64,000 nt of DNA from Ophiobolus disseminans (Eukaryota; Ascomycota; Dothideomycetes; Pleosporales; Phaeosphaeriaceae). Under the pieces are notes generated by a model that saw only the letters and a list, made by a program, of their open reading frames with translations, had not been told where the DNA came from and did no database searches. Position numbers and translations under genes: made by a program. This document shows positions 45,270-56,715 of this stretch, in pieces. The stretch's first letter is position 1, and each line of letters starts with the position of its first letter. The stretch covers positions 75,861-139,860 of the forward strand of contig MU006234.1 in assembly GCA_010093685.1 (NCBI GenBank), written 5' to 3'.

Positions 45270-48167
45270 TCAAAACCAATGCACAAGCCCCTGGTTGCTC
45301 GCAGGATTCGAATTCGGATTCTGGGCATGTCCTTCCACTCCGTACTGCGCCACCAGATCATCCCACTGCGTCCAGTCCATGACTCCACCGTCCATGATAG
45401 GCGATGCCGTGGGCTGACCGTTGCTGTCGTTCATCAGATCGGGTGAAACATTTGCGAAGTCCATATTGTCAAACAAAGATGCGTCCCCGAATGTTCCATG
45501 GGCACCATTGATAGCTCTAGCCGTGTCGTAAGCCGTGCCAGTCGGAGCAGTGGTTGGGAGGTTTGGTAGTTGGTTTGATTGAGCTTGAACTGGTAAGTTT
45601 GTGTTGAGTGTGGGCTGCAGGCTGTTGAAGTCGTAGGTCGAGTTTCCATCAAAGTCTTGCATTACGTCGTTTAGGACGTTGTCGAGGCCGAAGTTTGTTA
45701 GATCGTGGAATTGCTGGCCTGGGCTATCGTTACTCCTTTGAGTGCCGTTCGTTCGATGTCTCGGTGCGTCTTCATCTGGAAGCCCATTGGCAAATGAGTC
45801 TGAGGCCTGAGGCAGAGATGGACTACTAGGCCAGCTTGTTTGCGAAGCAATAGGGCTTTCGCCTAACTTTGGGGCAGAGGGGCGTAGCATGCGATCCAAG
45901 ATTTCTGGAGGGGTCGCATTTACCGAGGGGTGCTGACGATCGGCGGTGGGGGCAAAGCCTGGATACATGAACTGGCCATTGCGTAGCGCAAGGCTCGCCC
46001 TCTCAAGAGTGAGTTCCTTCTCTCTCGCAGCCTTTGCTTTTGCCAGCAGTTTCTTGAGCGGCTTCCATAGGCAGCCTTGCTGCCCTTTGCGATACGCCGA
46101 GCCATCGTTTAAAGGAAACCACCAACGGCCTGCCGTGGCCTCGAGTGCACGCCAGGCGCGTTCCACCGCCTCGCCCTTTGTGCGAACGCAAAGTTCGGAT
46201 AGAAGGAAGGCAATCGCGTGCCACTGCACATACGTACGGAAGAGCCAGCCCCATTTCATTGTTCGTGCTTCGGTCTCGAGAAGGATGGAGTACTCTACGT
46301 TCTCGAGTGAGGTGATAAAGAGTTTGTCTTTGGTCTCCTGTGGTAAACTTGCGCCTGGAACTGTATCAGCAGAGCACACACCCTATAGCTTGAATACGGA
46401 CCTCCATCTTTTCGCTGATGTGGATGGTACACAACTAACCACATTTTGCTCATGATGAGCCTCGAGATGGTTGCAGTCACCCAACAAATCGGGATTGACA
46501 TGTCCATGTTCACCAAGTACTTTTCTTCCATGCGTTGATGACACTCAGTGATCCATTTCTCTTTCTGTTCTATTGTAAGACCCGAGAAGAATTCCGTACA
46601 TCTGTTCGGTCCTGGCGGGATGTAAAGGATGCGACGGAAGATGTTGGCAACCTCAAATCGCAGGAGACTGAAGGTCATGTCCGTGAAGCCCTTGCGCTCC
46701 TGGGGGAAGTCGGTCATTTCTGGATACAGATCGGTATCGTTGATATTGAGCGGCTGCGAAGGACTTGTGTCAGCGGTGGAGAATAGAAGATTTGCGCTTC
46801 ACATACCATCTTTGTGTCGAACTGAGCTTCGACGATAGTGGGGTCGCAGCCGTGGTCCTCGGAAGCCCGTGCATCGAGTATGCACACTTGCCACCAAAGT
46901 CTTCGTCGCATCTCGATCTCGAAGGGGGCCAATTTGAAGTGGCTGCCGTCCCTATGGATACCCAGAGTCTGAGCGATTCGAACGACGAGGCCGGTCAAGG
47001 TCCAAATCTTGCGCGCGTCGTCGTTCCTGCGAAGAAGGACGAGGAAAGTGACAAAGGCCTGCAGCACGACCATCTCGTCGCAATACAGGAAGTTTGCGCG
47101 GGCAAGGCCTTGCTCCAGCCCGACGCGATAGCGACCGAGGAGCGTCGCACGATCCTCGCCCCACTTCTCCAGGCAATCCTCATTCTGTGTGCTTGTCACT
47201 GCGCCATAGTATATGACGAACAGCAACGCTTCGAGGCCCCTGCTGCACGTGTCCAGATGCGCGATGGCATTGAGGAAGACGGGCTCAAAGGTGGGAATGT
47301 GCAGGACTTTCATCAATGTGTCGACGTTCTCCTTGAAGATGTCCCAGAACTCTCGCGCTTGTTGTTCGGAGGGATGCAGCGCCTGCATGTCGACGCTGGT
47401 GGAGCTGTATCCGAAGATGAAGCCCTGGTGACTCGAGGATGCAGCATTGGTGGAGTCGGGCGAGAGCACGTCATCCTCGTCGTCGGAGGGCTCGATGAGG
47501 ATGGCCTTGAGGTCTTCCACCTGCAGCGGATCAGTAAGGCTGGCATGGCTGGGTCGCGACTACCCCACGTACCTCGTTATTCAGACTCGCCCAGAAGCTG
47601 TTGTTGATGTAGCGGCTCCTGCCCTTCTCGACGACGAGCCTGCCGAATCGGCTCTCCAGCCCCTCCACGCTGTCGTCGACAGCCACGCGGCTGGCATCGT
47701 CCTTTGCATTCGGGTTCGTCTTCCCATTGCTAAACGGACAGCTTGCGTCGCCGGTACTGCCGCGCTCCTCCCTCTCCGCAGCCTCCTGCTCATGCTCCTC
47801 GACCTGTGCATTGAGGCTCGACACGACGCCCTCCAAACGCCTCAGTCGGTCCAAGAGCTCGGCGTCCGGCGGCTTTCTGCTCTTGCGCGGCGCGCGGCCT
47901 GGTCCTGGGAAAATGCATTCAATTTTGGCCCGCACGCAGTTTGAACATGGCTGTCTCTTGTCGCACTTGACCTAGGGTGGGGCTGCAGCATCAGCAAATG
48001 CTCGTCGTCGACTTGCTTGTACGTTGGCGACTCACCTTTCTTCGGCGGCACGTCACGCACGACCGGGGGTTTGGCGTCGGTGCGCCGTTGGAGGGGCCAC
48101 TACTACTCCTGTTGGAATGCTGGGCCTCCTCTGGCGAGTTCTCGGCTTGTGGAGAGTCGTCGGACAT
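45270..48167 (-). CDS. Zn2Cys6 transcription factor with fungal-specific domain
   Basis: Five exons: 48167-48036, 47971-47573, 47520-46807, 46753-46402 and 46360-45270, about 895 residues. The first intron cuts the zinc cluster: 'RSCVTCRRRK' joins 'VKCDKRQPCSNCVRAKIEC' (C-x2-C-x6-C spacing at the start, and the last Cys after the usual gap). A coiled-coil dimer region follows ('DRLRRLEGVVSSLNAQVEEHEQE'). The fungal_trans domain lies about residues 210-450: 'LHIPTFEPVFLNAIAHLD', 'RIAQTLGIHRDGSHF', 'EMRRRLWWQVCILDARASEDHG'. The C-terminus is Asn/Gln/Ser/Pro-rich with Asp- and Trp-rich possible activation segments ('MDWTQWDDLV'). The donor of intron 4 is GTCCGT, a little weak. Targets unknown; a pathway-specific activator of nearby genes is possible but not shown. 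Confidence 0.9.
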
Positions 48168-50713
48168 TGTGCCTGTGCGTCTATATGCAAACTATCGGCA
48201 ACTAGAGGAGAGCCGGAGGAGAAACCTGAGGCTTTGTTGGAATCTCGGGGCAAAGAGGCTTCTTGAAAGTCGGAGGTTGCAGTTAACATGGAACGCCGAC
48301 GCTCACCTCAGACTTTGTATAAAGCCCTCACGCTGCAGCATGCGTTTGGAAATGGGAAAGACGGCGACTTCGAGCTGGTCCTCCGTCCGCCCTTTTACAC
48401 CGAATGAAGCTGCCTGGCCGCTGATTTGGTGGATGCTGTTGCCCTTCAAGATGGTCCGTCAACGCAGCGCCCTGCCCGTGTTCATACTGCCGACTAAGTC
48501 CGGGTCTGCGTCATAGAAGTCCTTTGATAGCAACGGGCGTAAGTGTAGGCAGATAGCCTCGACTATACGACCTGCTCGTACCACTGTTTAACCGAAACAT
48601 CGACCTGAGTCATCCACGGGGAAAGCTTTGTCAGCTCCTGACGTCTCCACCTCGAGAGAGGCGCGGCGCGAATCCCTTTACACAACGCACGAAGCTATGC
48701 AAGAGACCTCCCCGTGACGAATACGTCCTCTGCACGCAGACAAATACAGTCGACATATGAATGCCGTCAAGAATCGTCCTCTTCGACAATGTCAAAAAAA
48801 ACTGCTCGGCCGGTCGAAAACATGTCCGCATTTCCGATTTTGATCTGATAAGCCGTTAGCTCCAGATCCACGTGGATTATGAACTAGGGGCGCGAGGACT
48901 CCGCGTCCATCACCCAGTCCTTGCCGTAAGGTGCGTAACATTTGCGAGCGACGAGAACATTATTAGACGACAATTTTCAGTGTCGGCATCCCCTCAAGCC
49001 GATACATTGATCAAGCTTCCATCGCGCCTGCCTCCGAATATCGCTAAAATATGCTCCTTCCCATGTCCTCTACAGCCTCAAGTGAAGGCACGACGTGAAA
49101 GGAGATGATACTATCACCTTGCCAAACCAGCGGTTTAATATTTCAAGAGCACTACATCTGCCATCCAAATCCAGAGTCAAGGTTCCCATTCGTGAAGCTT
49201 GACCAGCATAGCTCGCCGTCCGATACTCCCTGTCCCACAATGACTCTCCAACTCCTAACACAAGAAATTGTTTTCCCTCTATTCGCTCTCCGCTTCTTCA
49301 CACATGCAAAACTCTACTTCCCGGTGCAGACAACCAGCATGCCATCGCTTCTACTCCGCTTTTTGATGAGCAACTCGGACAGCATCTCTCCCCTAGCTTC
49401 GAAGGTCGGGATTATCATTGCCCGTGGGCTACCAGGGCGCAAGATTCATACTATAGCAGCACGCTGATAAAACTCAGTTCAGCACCATGGCGCAAGATGG
49501 CGAGAGGCCCAAACTGGCTTCTTGCGATAGAGAGTGTGTAATCAAAAATGCCATCGAGCATGAGAATCCTATGCTTGACGTGTTCGTAAGCATTTCACGC
49601 TTCTAGATCTTGTGGCTCGAGGAAAGTATGGCGGTGATGGGTGTAGGTGGTAGAAGTGTCTTGGGCGTGAGCTGCTCCTACAAGCCCATATCGTAAAATC
49701 AGATCGGGCTGGAATAGACCCAGCAGCAGCAGCCAGCAGCCGCTAACACGAGGGAAGTATGGCGGTGGCGGGTGTAGGTGGTAGAGGTGTCTTTGGCGTG
49801 AGCTGCTCCCAAAGGCCGCCAGTTGCGAAGGCTTTGCCCGGGGGCGACTGTGTGGCTAGCCAAGCGAATTGATGCGATGTTTGCTGAGACATAGCTGTGT
49901 GTGTGAGCCCAAGACATGGCATGCTAGGCGCGGAACGAGCCTCATCGTCAACGCAAGCGTAGACCAGTGTAAGACGGAGAAAATGGTGTTCCTGAGGTAG
50001 CACGGTTGGTGGGTGTCAAGCCCCATGGTGATCTATGCCTAGCCACGTAGGCGTCGAGGGAAGAAGCACTGCCGATGGGTCTATCAATGCTTGCCATCTC
50101 AAACGCACCTCGTATCTATCAGCAAGCGTATCTCCGCTGAAATGCAATGCAGAAGCGCACATGTAGTCGCCAACCTTGAATTCAGATTTGCGACGCGCGG
50201 GTAATGTTGGCGGTAGAAGTAATAGAAGTGGGTTTGGCGTGAGCTGCTCCTAGAAGCCGCTATCACAGGTGAAGTAGGTATGGTGATTACGGGTGTTAAT
50301 ACTCCGCAAAGTGAAATTGTTGAGCTCCGCAGCTTCTAGGAGTAGCTTATGCCAAAAATACCTCTACTTCCCGCTGTAGAACTTGGTTCTTTCCTGTGTG
50401 CACGGCGGTATGCGCTTGGATATAAAGTATGCATAAGACGGTGATGTGATGTAGTTAACAAGTGTCGTAGCGAAGATAAATGTGTAGGGAGGAAGCTGAG
50501 TCGACTGGAAGCGAGTCAGCATGAACGTTCGAAAAGAGTCGAGTTGTGAAAATAGGAGAGTGTATGAAATAAAGACAAGACATCTTGAATATCAGGGAAC
50601 AAAATCCCTCGTCCCTGACTTTTAAAGAAAACAAAACCAAGCTCTACACAACTACTTTCCGCCGCACCAATCCCTCCCACCGCCAAAGGTCCTCCATCAT
50701 CCCAAGCAGGATG
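48168..50713. other. Gene-poor stretch with small repeats
   Basis: Regulator promoter next to 48168. A 120-codon plus ORF (49105-49467) lacks motifs and is not called. From 49.6 to 50.4 kb there are three direct and one inverted copies of a ~60-bp repeat (see separate entry). Confidence 0.45.
49621..50382. repeat. Dispersed and inverted ~60-bp repeats, MITE-like
   Basis: Copies A (49621-49686), B (49752-49818) and C (50202-50260) share 'GGTAGAAGTGTCTT..GGCGTGAGCTGCTCC' with small differences. Copy D (50330-50382) is an inverted version in which CGTGAGCTG appears as CATAAGCTA, so the differences are mostly transitions. C and D face each other and bound a ~180-bp segment, like a miniature inverted-repeat element. 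Confidence 0.7.
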
Positions 50714-51937
50714 TTATTTGAGAAACTTACTAAACACGCCCTTGATCTCCTTGCCCACCTTGCCCACCTCCCTCGTAACATTCGCCTTCATACCACCCGA
50801 ATACCCACCATGTCTTCCCCCCTCCTTCGCATCCAGCATCTTCCCTCCAGCACCACCATACCCGCCACACTTCCCCCGCCCACCGCACTCCCCACCAGGA
50901 CATCCCATGATGAAGTGATTCACAACACCACAACAGCGCCCGCACTCGCCGTCGCCCATGAACGGCCCGCCCTCGCACCACCCTACGCGCATGAGGCGAG
51001 CTTTCCGTCCCTCCCAGCCCGTCTTTTCATCTGTTGCGTGGAAAACACCCCACACTTCCGGACCCCCGGGGCCGTCCACAAGCACGAAGTTTCCGTGCCC
51101 GGGCCCGTATGGCGGCGAGTCGTCGCGGCTGCGCTGGAGTAAGGGATTCGAGCTCTTGGCCCAGGACGTGACGTCGAGCGGGTGTCCGCCCGTGTAGTAC
51201 AGGACATTCATCTTGTACTCGCTGGTCCAGCTACCCGCGCAAGAGTACACGATGCCCATCCACCTGCCGTCAGGGGAGCACAGGAACTGCGGACCCTCGT
51301 TGATGCCGCTGGTACCCGAGTATTCGAACTGCAAGTCGGGCGTGCTGATACGGATAGGTGTTTTGCTGGCGCACTGCGTGGGCGAGTGCATTTCCGTAAT
51401 GTATATTTCCTGGCGCGATTCGTTCTGCGTGGTACCGAGGGGCCAGCCTGAATACACAAAGAGCAGCGAGCCCTGGATTGTGATGACCGTGCCGTCGATG
51501 GCCCACTGGTCTTCCGGGAGCCCCGCGAGGCGGCCGCTGAATTCCCACTTGTCGGGCTGCATGGGTGAAGACTCGGCGTCAGGGCCGGAGAGAACATACA
51601 TCCTGTGCGAGCGATTGCCGTGCTTGGGGTCCGCGGCCGCAAAGTAGACGTACCAACGCCCTTGGAGGGAATGCAGTTCGGGCGCCCAGAGGTCGGCGGA
51701 GTAGGATGTGTCGGGTGGAGGGCGCCAGATGACTTCTTTCTTGCAAGAGGTCTCGAAGTCGAGGAGGCTATCTGCGGACCATACCTCGATGTGGCCGCCG
51801 CATGTGAAGGTCATATAGTATGTACCTTTGTCCAACAGTACATATGGATCTGCGCAGCTGCTGTTGGTGATGGTGAGGATGGAGTCGTTGTACGGCGGGG
51901 TCTGCATTTTGTGCATCTGGGCTGGGAAGCCTTCCAT
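50714..51937 (-). CDS. Glycoside hydrolase family 43-like protein
   Basis: GH43 enzymes remove arabinose or xylose from plant polysaccharides by inversion on a five-bladed propeller. Single exon, 407 codons. Propeller motifs: general-base Asp in 'NSSCADPYVLLDKG', modulating Asp in 'QWAIDGTVITIQG', acid Glu in 'SGINEGPQFLCSPDG', also 'DLWAPELHSLQGRWYVYFAA'. 'GPGHGNFV' and 'GVFHA' follow near the end of the propeller. No signal peptide precedes the ATG (51937), so it may be intracellular or its first exon may be missing. The last ~70 residues are unusual: Cys- and Gly-rich (CGRCCGVV, GGRGKCGGYGGAGG) and then Lys-rich. Function on arabinan versus xylan cannot be said. Confidence 0.88.
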   Translation of the reverse strand: MEGFPAQMHKMQTPPYNDSILTITNSSCADPYVLLDKGTYYMTFTCGGHIEVWSADSLLDFETSCKKEVIWRPPPDTSYSADLWAPELHSLQGRWYVYFAAADPKHGNRSHRMYVLSGPDAESSPMQPDKWEFSGRLAGLPEDQWAIDGTVITIQGSLLFVYSGWPLGTTQNESRQEIYITEMHSPTQCASKTPIRISTPDLQFEYSGTSGINEGPQFLCSPDGRWMGIVYSCAGSWTSEYKMNVLYYTGGHPLDVTSWAKSSNPLLQRSRDDSPPYGPGHGNFVLVDGPGGPEVWGVFHATDEKTGWEGRKARLMRVGWCEGGPFMGDGECGRCCGVVNHFIMGCPGGECGGRGKCGGYGGAGGKMLDAKEGGRHGGYSGGMKANVTREVGKVGKEIKGVFSKFLK

Positions 51938-52893
51938 CTCGATGTTCCTCCTCTTGCGGGCTCAATTCAGTTCGCCCTCAAGTTACCTCTTCGTCTTGTT
52001 GAAGGTCACCTGAGTGAGTTCCGTTATCCGCTTTCAATTCTGTCTAGGAGAGGGGGTGGATGTGGAGCAAATATAGCAAAGGGTCTCCTGTACCGCGAGT
52101 TGGGGAAGGTTAATTCAGTGAGTACTTATCAACCAACTCTCACTTCAGTCAATCGCAATTGACGTTCTCAGGTCAAGTAAAAGTGAGTCCAACATGTGGC
52201 CCCAAGTGTGGCTGTGGCCACCTGACAACCCCAACGCTACCGACTGACGTCATCTCGAAGTGGTTAGATCGTTACATCCACCTTCCGACCGGTCTTCCGC
52301 ACTTAATGCAGCAGGTCATGGGTCGTCCTGTGCCGAGTTGGCGCGGGAGCAAAGAAATTCGCGTGAGGGAGCGTAACCGAGGCCATTACGAAACTAGATA
52401 TTAGCTTGCAAAGCTTGCGTGGCTGGAAATGTGGGGTGCATGCTCTAGAAGCAGTCAAGCCACCGTCCCTGCAGGACGACGTATGCAGGGTTAGATGATA
52501 CACGCTGAGGTGGCTGAATGATTGAATGTCCCATTACGTTCAAGAATGCTTCTTTACCGTATCTGAACTATCCAAATACATTGTCTCGTTGCTTTCAGCA
52601 TCCCAGCTACCGTGCTCCAAATACCGAAATGCCCCAGGCTGACATGCATATCCACAGAGAAGCGAAGCGGAAAACCAATGCCGCTATGGGCACCGAATAC
52701 CAGCAATGACTGCTAAAAGAAGTGGAGGTAGTTTCATGTCGTAGCGTGTATGCATGCAGTGATATCCTGACAGGAAGTTGACAAAAACAAGTACCCCGAT
52801 GCCTCATGTTGTGGCACATCCAAAAACGCCATACCCAAAGCAAAGTCGAACGTGGAGAGAAGTCAAAGTCGCGGACTAGAAGAGTTGGGAAGA
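51938..52893. other. Intergenic between GH43 and Spa2
   Basis: GH43 5' flank and Spa2 3' flank. No gene recognised. Confidence 0.4.
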
Positions 52894-55721
52894 TTATAGC
52901 TCGGTCTTCAGCGTCTGCTCAAACGTGAGCTCGCCAGATTCGATGCGGTCGACGCGCAGAACGAGTTCCTGTATTATGATCAGCGTTGTTTTTCGATGTA
53001 AAAGGCAGCTCATCCTACCTTCAATGCTCTCGCCGTTTTGAATGCAAGCGGTGGGATCTTATCGCGACCGCCCCCCCTCACATCGACGGCTAGCATGTCT
53101 TGTCTGCAGTCGTCCAACACCTCAACGACAGGGATAGCATGCTTCTTCAGCGCTGGGTTCGATAGCTTGTTGACCGCGTCGTAGGTCTTATTGCCGGTAT
53201 CTTCGACGGCCTGTGAGATGTCCTGGATGTATTCGTATATTTGCTGCTCATCAGCAGGTGTGGAGGTAGGACTCGAGCGGATGATGTTGACCAGTGGCTG
53301 GATGCTTTGGACGAGAAGAGCTGTCTGGTCTTCAAGGTAATTCTTGAACTGAAGCATGCCGCTCTCGACGGGCGGGCTTATGCCGTTCATGCCTGCGCTG
53401 TGGCGATCGTAGCCGCTGTACGGTGAGCTGTAGGTGCTATACCTGGTGGTATCGCTGCTGCCTCCTCTACTGCTTTGGTGGCGACGATGGCTAAACTCTG
53501 GTCTGGCGCTATTGGCTGTTCCGTTGCTAGCGTTTGGGGTGAAACCGCTGTAGCCAGAGAAAACGGTCGGCTTGAGTGGCATTGGCCTGTCATCTTCCTC
53601 GTCGCCTTCCATCTCGTTTTGTGGAGTGGGTCGCACTTTGACATGCTTCACTAACTCCACAATGGCTGTAGACAGGTGGCTCGCAGCGGCGTCTAGAAGG
53701 CTGACGGGTGAGATGCCGCCATTGGAGACATGGTTCTTGGTTGCAGTGATTAAGTTGTTCGCAGTAGCACTGACGCGCGACTTGAGCTTGGCTTGTTGCT
53801 TCTCGGGGCTGGGCATGATGTCACCGCTGATGCTGCTGTTTGGCGACTGCATCTGCGAGAGCGGAGTGCCGTCAATGTCCCCCGTGATTGCTCGCACGCA
53901 TTTGACGACGTGGTGCATGCTGTCCATTGTCTGCTCTGCATTTGCTCTTCGTGCAGTTTGAAGCAGCTCATCAATGCTGAGCTGGAACTTGATAATATGG
54001 ACGTCCTTGACCAGGCCATCCGGCGTAGTGAAGCCCGGGTCGCGTGTGTAGTTGTTTATATCCGGCGACGCAAACGCGGCTAGGCCGATGGAAGATGCTT
54101 TGAGGGTGCGCAGCTGTGTCTTGGTGCGAGCATAGCGGGATTTCCAGTCTTTGAGCTCGGCCTCCAATGATGAGACGTGCTGAACAAGACGTTCCTCCTT
54201 CTCTACGGCGGCGTCACTGCGCAACGACAGCTCCCGCATCTCCTGCAGGAACGTCGATGCGTCTTGTCGTACTTCCTCCGTCACCTGCTGTTGCTCCCTC
54301 AATTCGTCTTCTAGCTCTTCACAACGCTGCCGCCATTCCCCACCGACCGGATCAGAGACCTGTTGGGGAGGTCTTGACTCGAGCTCAGCTATCTGGGTCC
54401 GAAGATTCTTCTCGAGACCTTGATTCTCGCTCCTTATTCTGTCGATGTCCGCGCGCAGTGTTGAATTGAGGTTCTCGGCCTTTTCCACCTTCTCTTCTAG
54501 CGAGTATCGGAGGTCGTCCCACTCTGCTCGTTCCGACGCTGTGTTGCCATCGCGCATGCTGTCGGCCTCCTTGAGTCGCTGTATCTCGTCGTCCTTGTCC
54601 CGCAATGAGGCCTCCATGGTTCCCAGCTTGCCCTGCAGGTCGGCTACCTTGCCCTCGAGATCTACCACCGCCTTTTCCTGTGCCATGCTCATGCTCTTGT
54701 TGGTCTGCCGTCTCGTCGCGGCGCCTTCCAAGCTAAAGGCATCGTCGTCGGTCCCTGCGCTGTCGTCGTCGTCTTCGACCAATGTGCCCTTGTTTGGTAC
54801 GATGGTGTTCTGTTGGAACGTCTTGGGCAGCGGTCGGCCAAACGAGTTCTGCTGGCCGCCTGGCATGAGCCCACCTGGCGGGCCCGGTGGACCACCCTGC
54901 GGCGGCGGCCCTCGGTAGCCCGGCCCTGGGGGATATCCGGGCCCTGCGGGTGGACGCTGTCCCATGCCATTGGGTGTTCCCGATCTGCTGGGCGGCCCTC
55001 TGTTGCTCACGCGACTCGCGACACTCGGTGCCGGGCTGGCAGAGCGGTTCATCTCACCGCCTGTGAAGCGCGGAAACCTCCGCTCGAGCTCGTAGAAGAC
55101 GTCGGTGGCGAGTTGGCGGAAGCGCTCGAGCGGCAGCGTTGACAGCTTCTGTCGTGCCTGGTTGCGCTTTGGGTGGAAGTTGTTCTTGGGCAGCAGAAAC
55201 TTTGGTGTTTCGTTGCCGGGTGCGCCAGGCCCTCCGCGTTTGCGGTCGTCTTCTCTCCGTATTGACTCGTCGTAGACGTCGGTGCTGAGCTCCTGGAACT
55301 GGACAGCCGACAGCCTCGTAAGCTTATCCTTTGCCCGGCTCGGCCGCGGGTTCCCCTGCGCATCGTTCAGGTAGGGCCCCAGGTATGCCTTCAGGACCCT
55401 GAAGTGCTCGGCCAGAGTCTCCTCGAGCAGCGCCATCTTGCGGCTGCTGGCGACGCTCGCATCGCTCATGCGCGACCCGTACAGGCCTGCCCCGTCACTG
55501 GAGCGCCCGACGGAGCTAGGCGGCGAGGGGTTGCCATTTGCTGCAGGGCGCATTCCATTGAGCATGCCTCCATCTGCGTTGTTCGAGGGGCCGTAGGTGT
55601 TGGGCGGGATGGTCGGCGAGTAGGGGTTGTCGCCGGCGATGTTCTGGTAGCGGGTGATGGGGGACCAGTCCTGGCTGTCGGTCGAGACGGGCGACAGCGT
55701 GCCATTGCGCGTGTTCATCAT
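52894..55721 (-). CDS. SPA2: Polarisome scaffold Spa2/SpaA
   Basis: Spa2 organises the polarisome at hyphal tips, binding formin and MAPK components (yeast and Aspergillus knowledge). Exon 1 is 55721-53019; exon 2 (52968-52894) adds 24 residues after a GTAGGA..ACAG intron, total 925. Residues ~100-220 hold two Spa2-homology (SHD) repeats ('KDKLTRLSAVQFQELSTDVYDE' and 'RQKLSTLPLERFRQLATDVFYE'). A Pro/Gly-rich linker (~residues 230-300, 'PPGPGYRGPP') precedes a long coiled coil (~345-555), rich in Glu and Lys. The C-terminal part contains a conserved 'LLDAAASHLSTAIVELVKHVK' block and ends 'ELVLRVDRIESGELTFEQTLKTEL'. ATG at 55721 is followed by another at 55718. Confidence 0.92.
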
Positions 55722-56715
55722 CGTGTCCGCGGCGTTTCACCAAGCCGGGGACCGCTGTCGCTCTAGTGGCTGCCGGTCGTGGGCGGCGGACTTGGTGCAG
55801 ACTTCAGACTCCAGCAGCAGGTGCGGGCGGAGGTGGCTGCTGAGCGAGCAGGCTGAAACTCGCAGTGCCGTGGAAGGCGAACGGTGAAAGGACGGACTAA
55901 GCAAACAGCCAAAAATTGCCAAACAAAGGGCGCCGGCGGATTTGGCAGCTAAAGGAGCGTGGCAGCACTGGCGGCTTCTAGCAAAAGAGCCCGCAGCGCA
56001 AAGCAAAGAGCAGCAGTCGTGTGCAGGGCCCGGCTTCCGGGGCTACGAGGCTTTTGAGGAAGCTCAGATGCCGCCCAAATGTCGGTGATGCCCCTTTCGC
56101 GACGGCTTGGCCTGGAGAGCGTTGGTGGATTGAGCGCTAACTTAGCCGGGCGACGAATGAGACCGGACCTGCCGCCCTGCAGTCGATGCAAAGTCACGAT
56201 GTGAACCGCCAGGTGATAGACGGCCTGTCTGGATGGTGATATTGGGGTGGCCTTAGCTGTCTCTACCTTGGTAGGCTGCGGCGGCTGTGGTACGCAACAG
56301 CAGCAGCGCCATGCTTGCCCGCTGTCTGCCATGAGACTTTGGCAGCGACCACGGCCTAGCGTCTCAGATCCCGGGAACCCTCAGAGTTCGAGGCTCTGAT
56401 GATGCGCATGGTACCGGCACACACGGCGGCCCTAGCGGTCGCCCATGAGGCGGCATGATTTTGCAGAAGGCATGCAATTTCACGTGTGATTGCATCAAGG
56501 ACATTCATGTATACGGTAAAAGACACGCCGGACGCGCTTTCCTCTTCGACGCCCCTTCCGCCGCCAAACGGCCCAACCCCAGATGCCACCACCCAGCATC
56601 CGCGCCACGTGCGCCTATCGATTGCGCACAGGTACAGGGTCTCCCGTGCGAGGAATGCAGATATTGACATCGCTATGTAAACACCACCGAACAGATTCTA
56701 CTGCGGATACACGTC
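55722..56715. other. Intergenic, Spa2 promoter
   Basis: Spa2 5' flank, GC-rich, with no gene seen. Long minus ORF pieces (for example 56332-55949) lack motifs. Confidence 0.4.

Noticed and set aside
49105..49467. 120-codon plus ORF
   Set aside because: No motif or signal peptide; lies in a repeat-containing gap.
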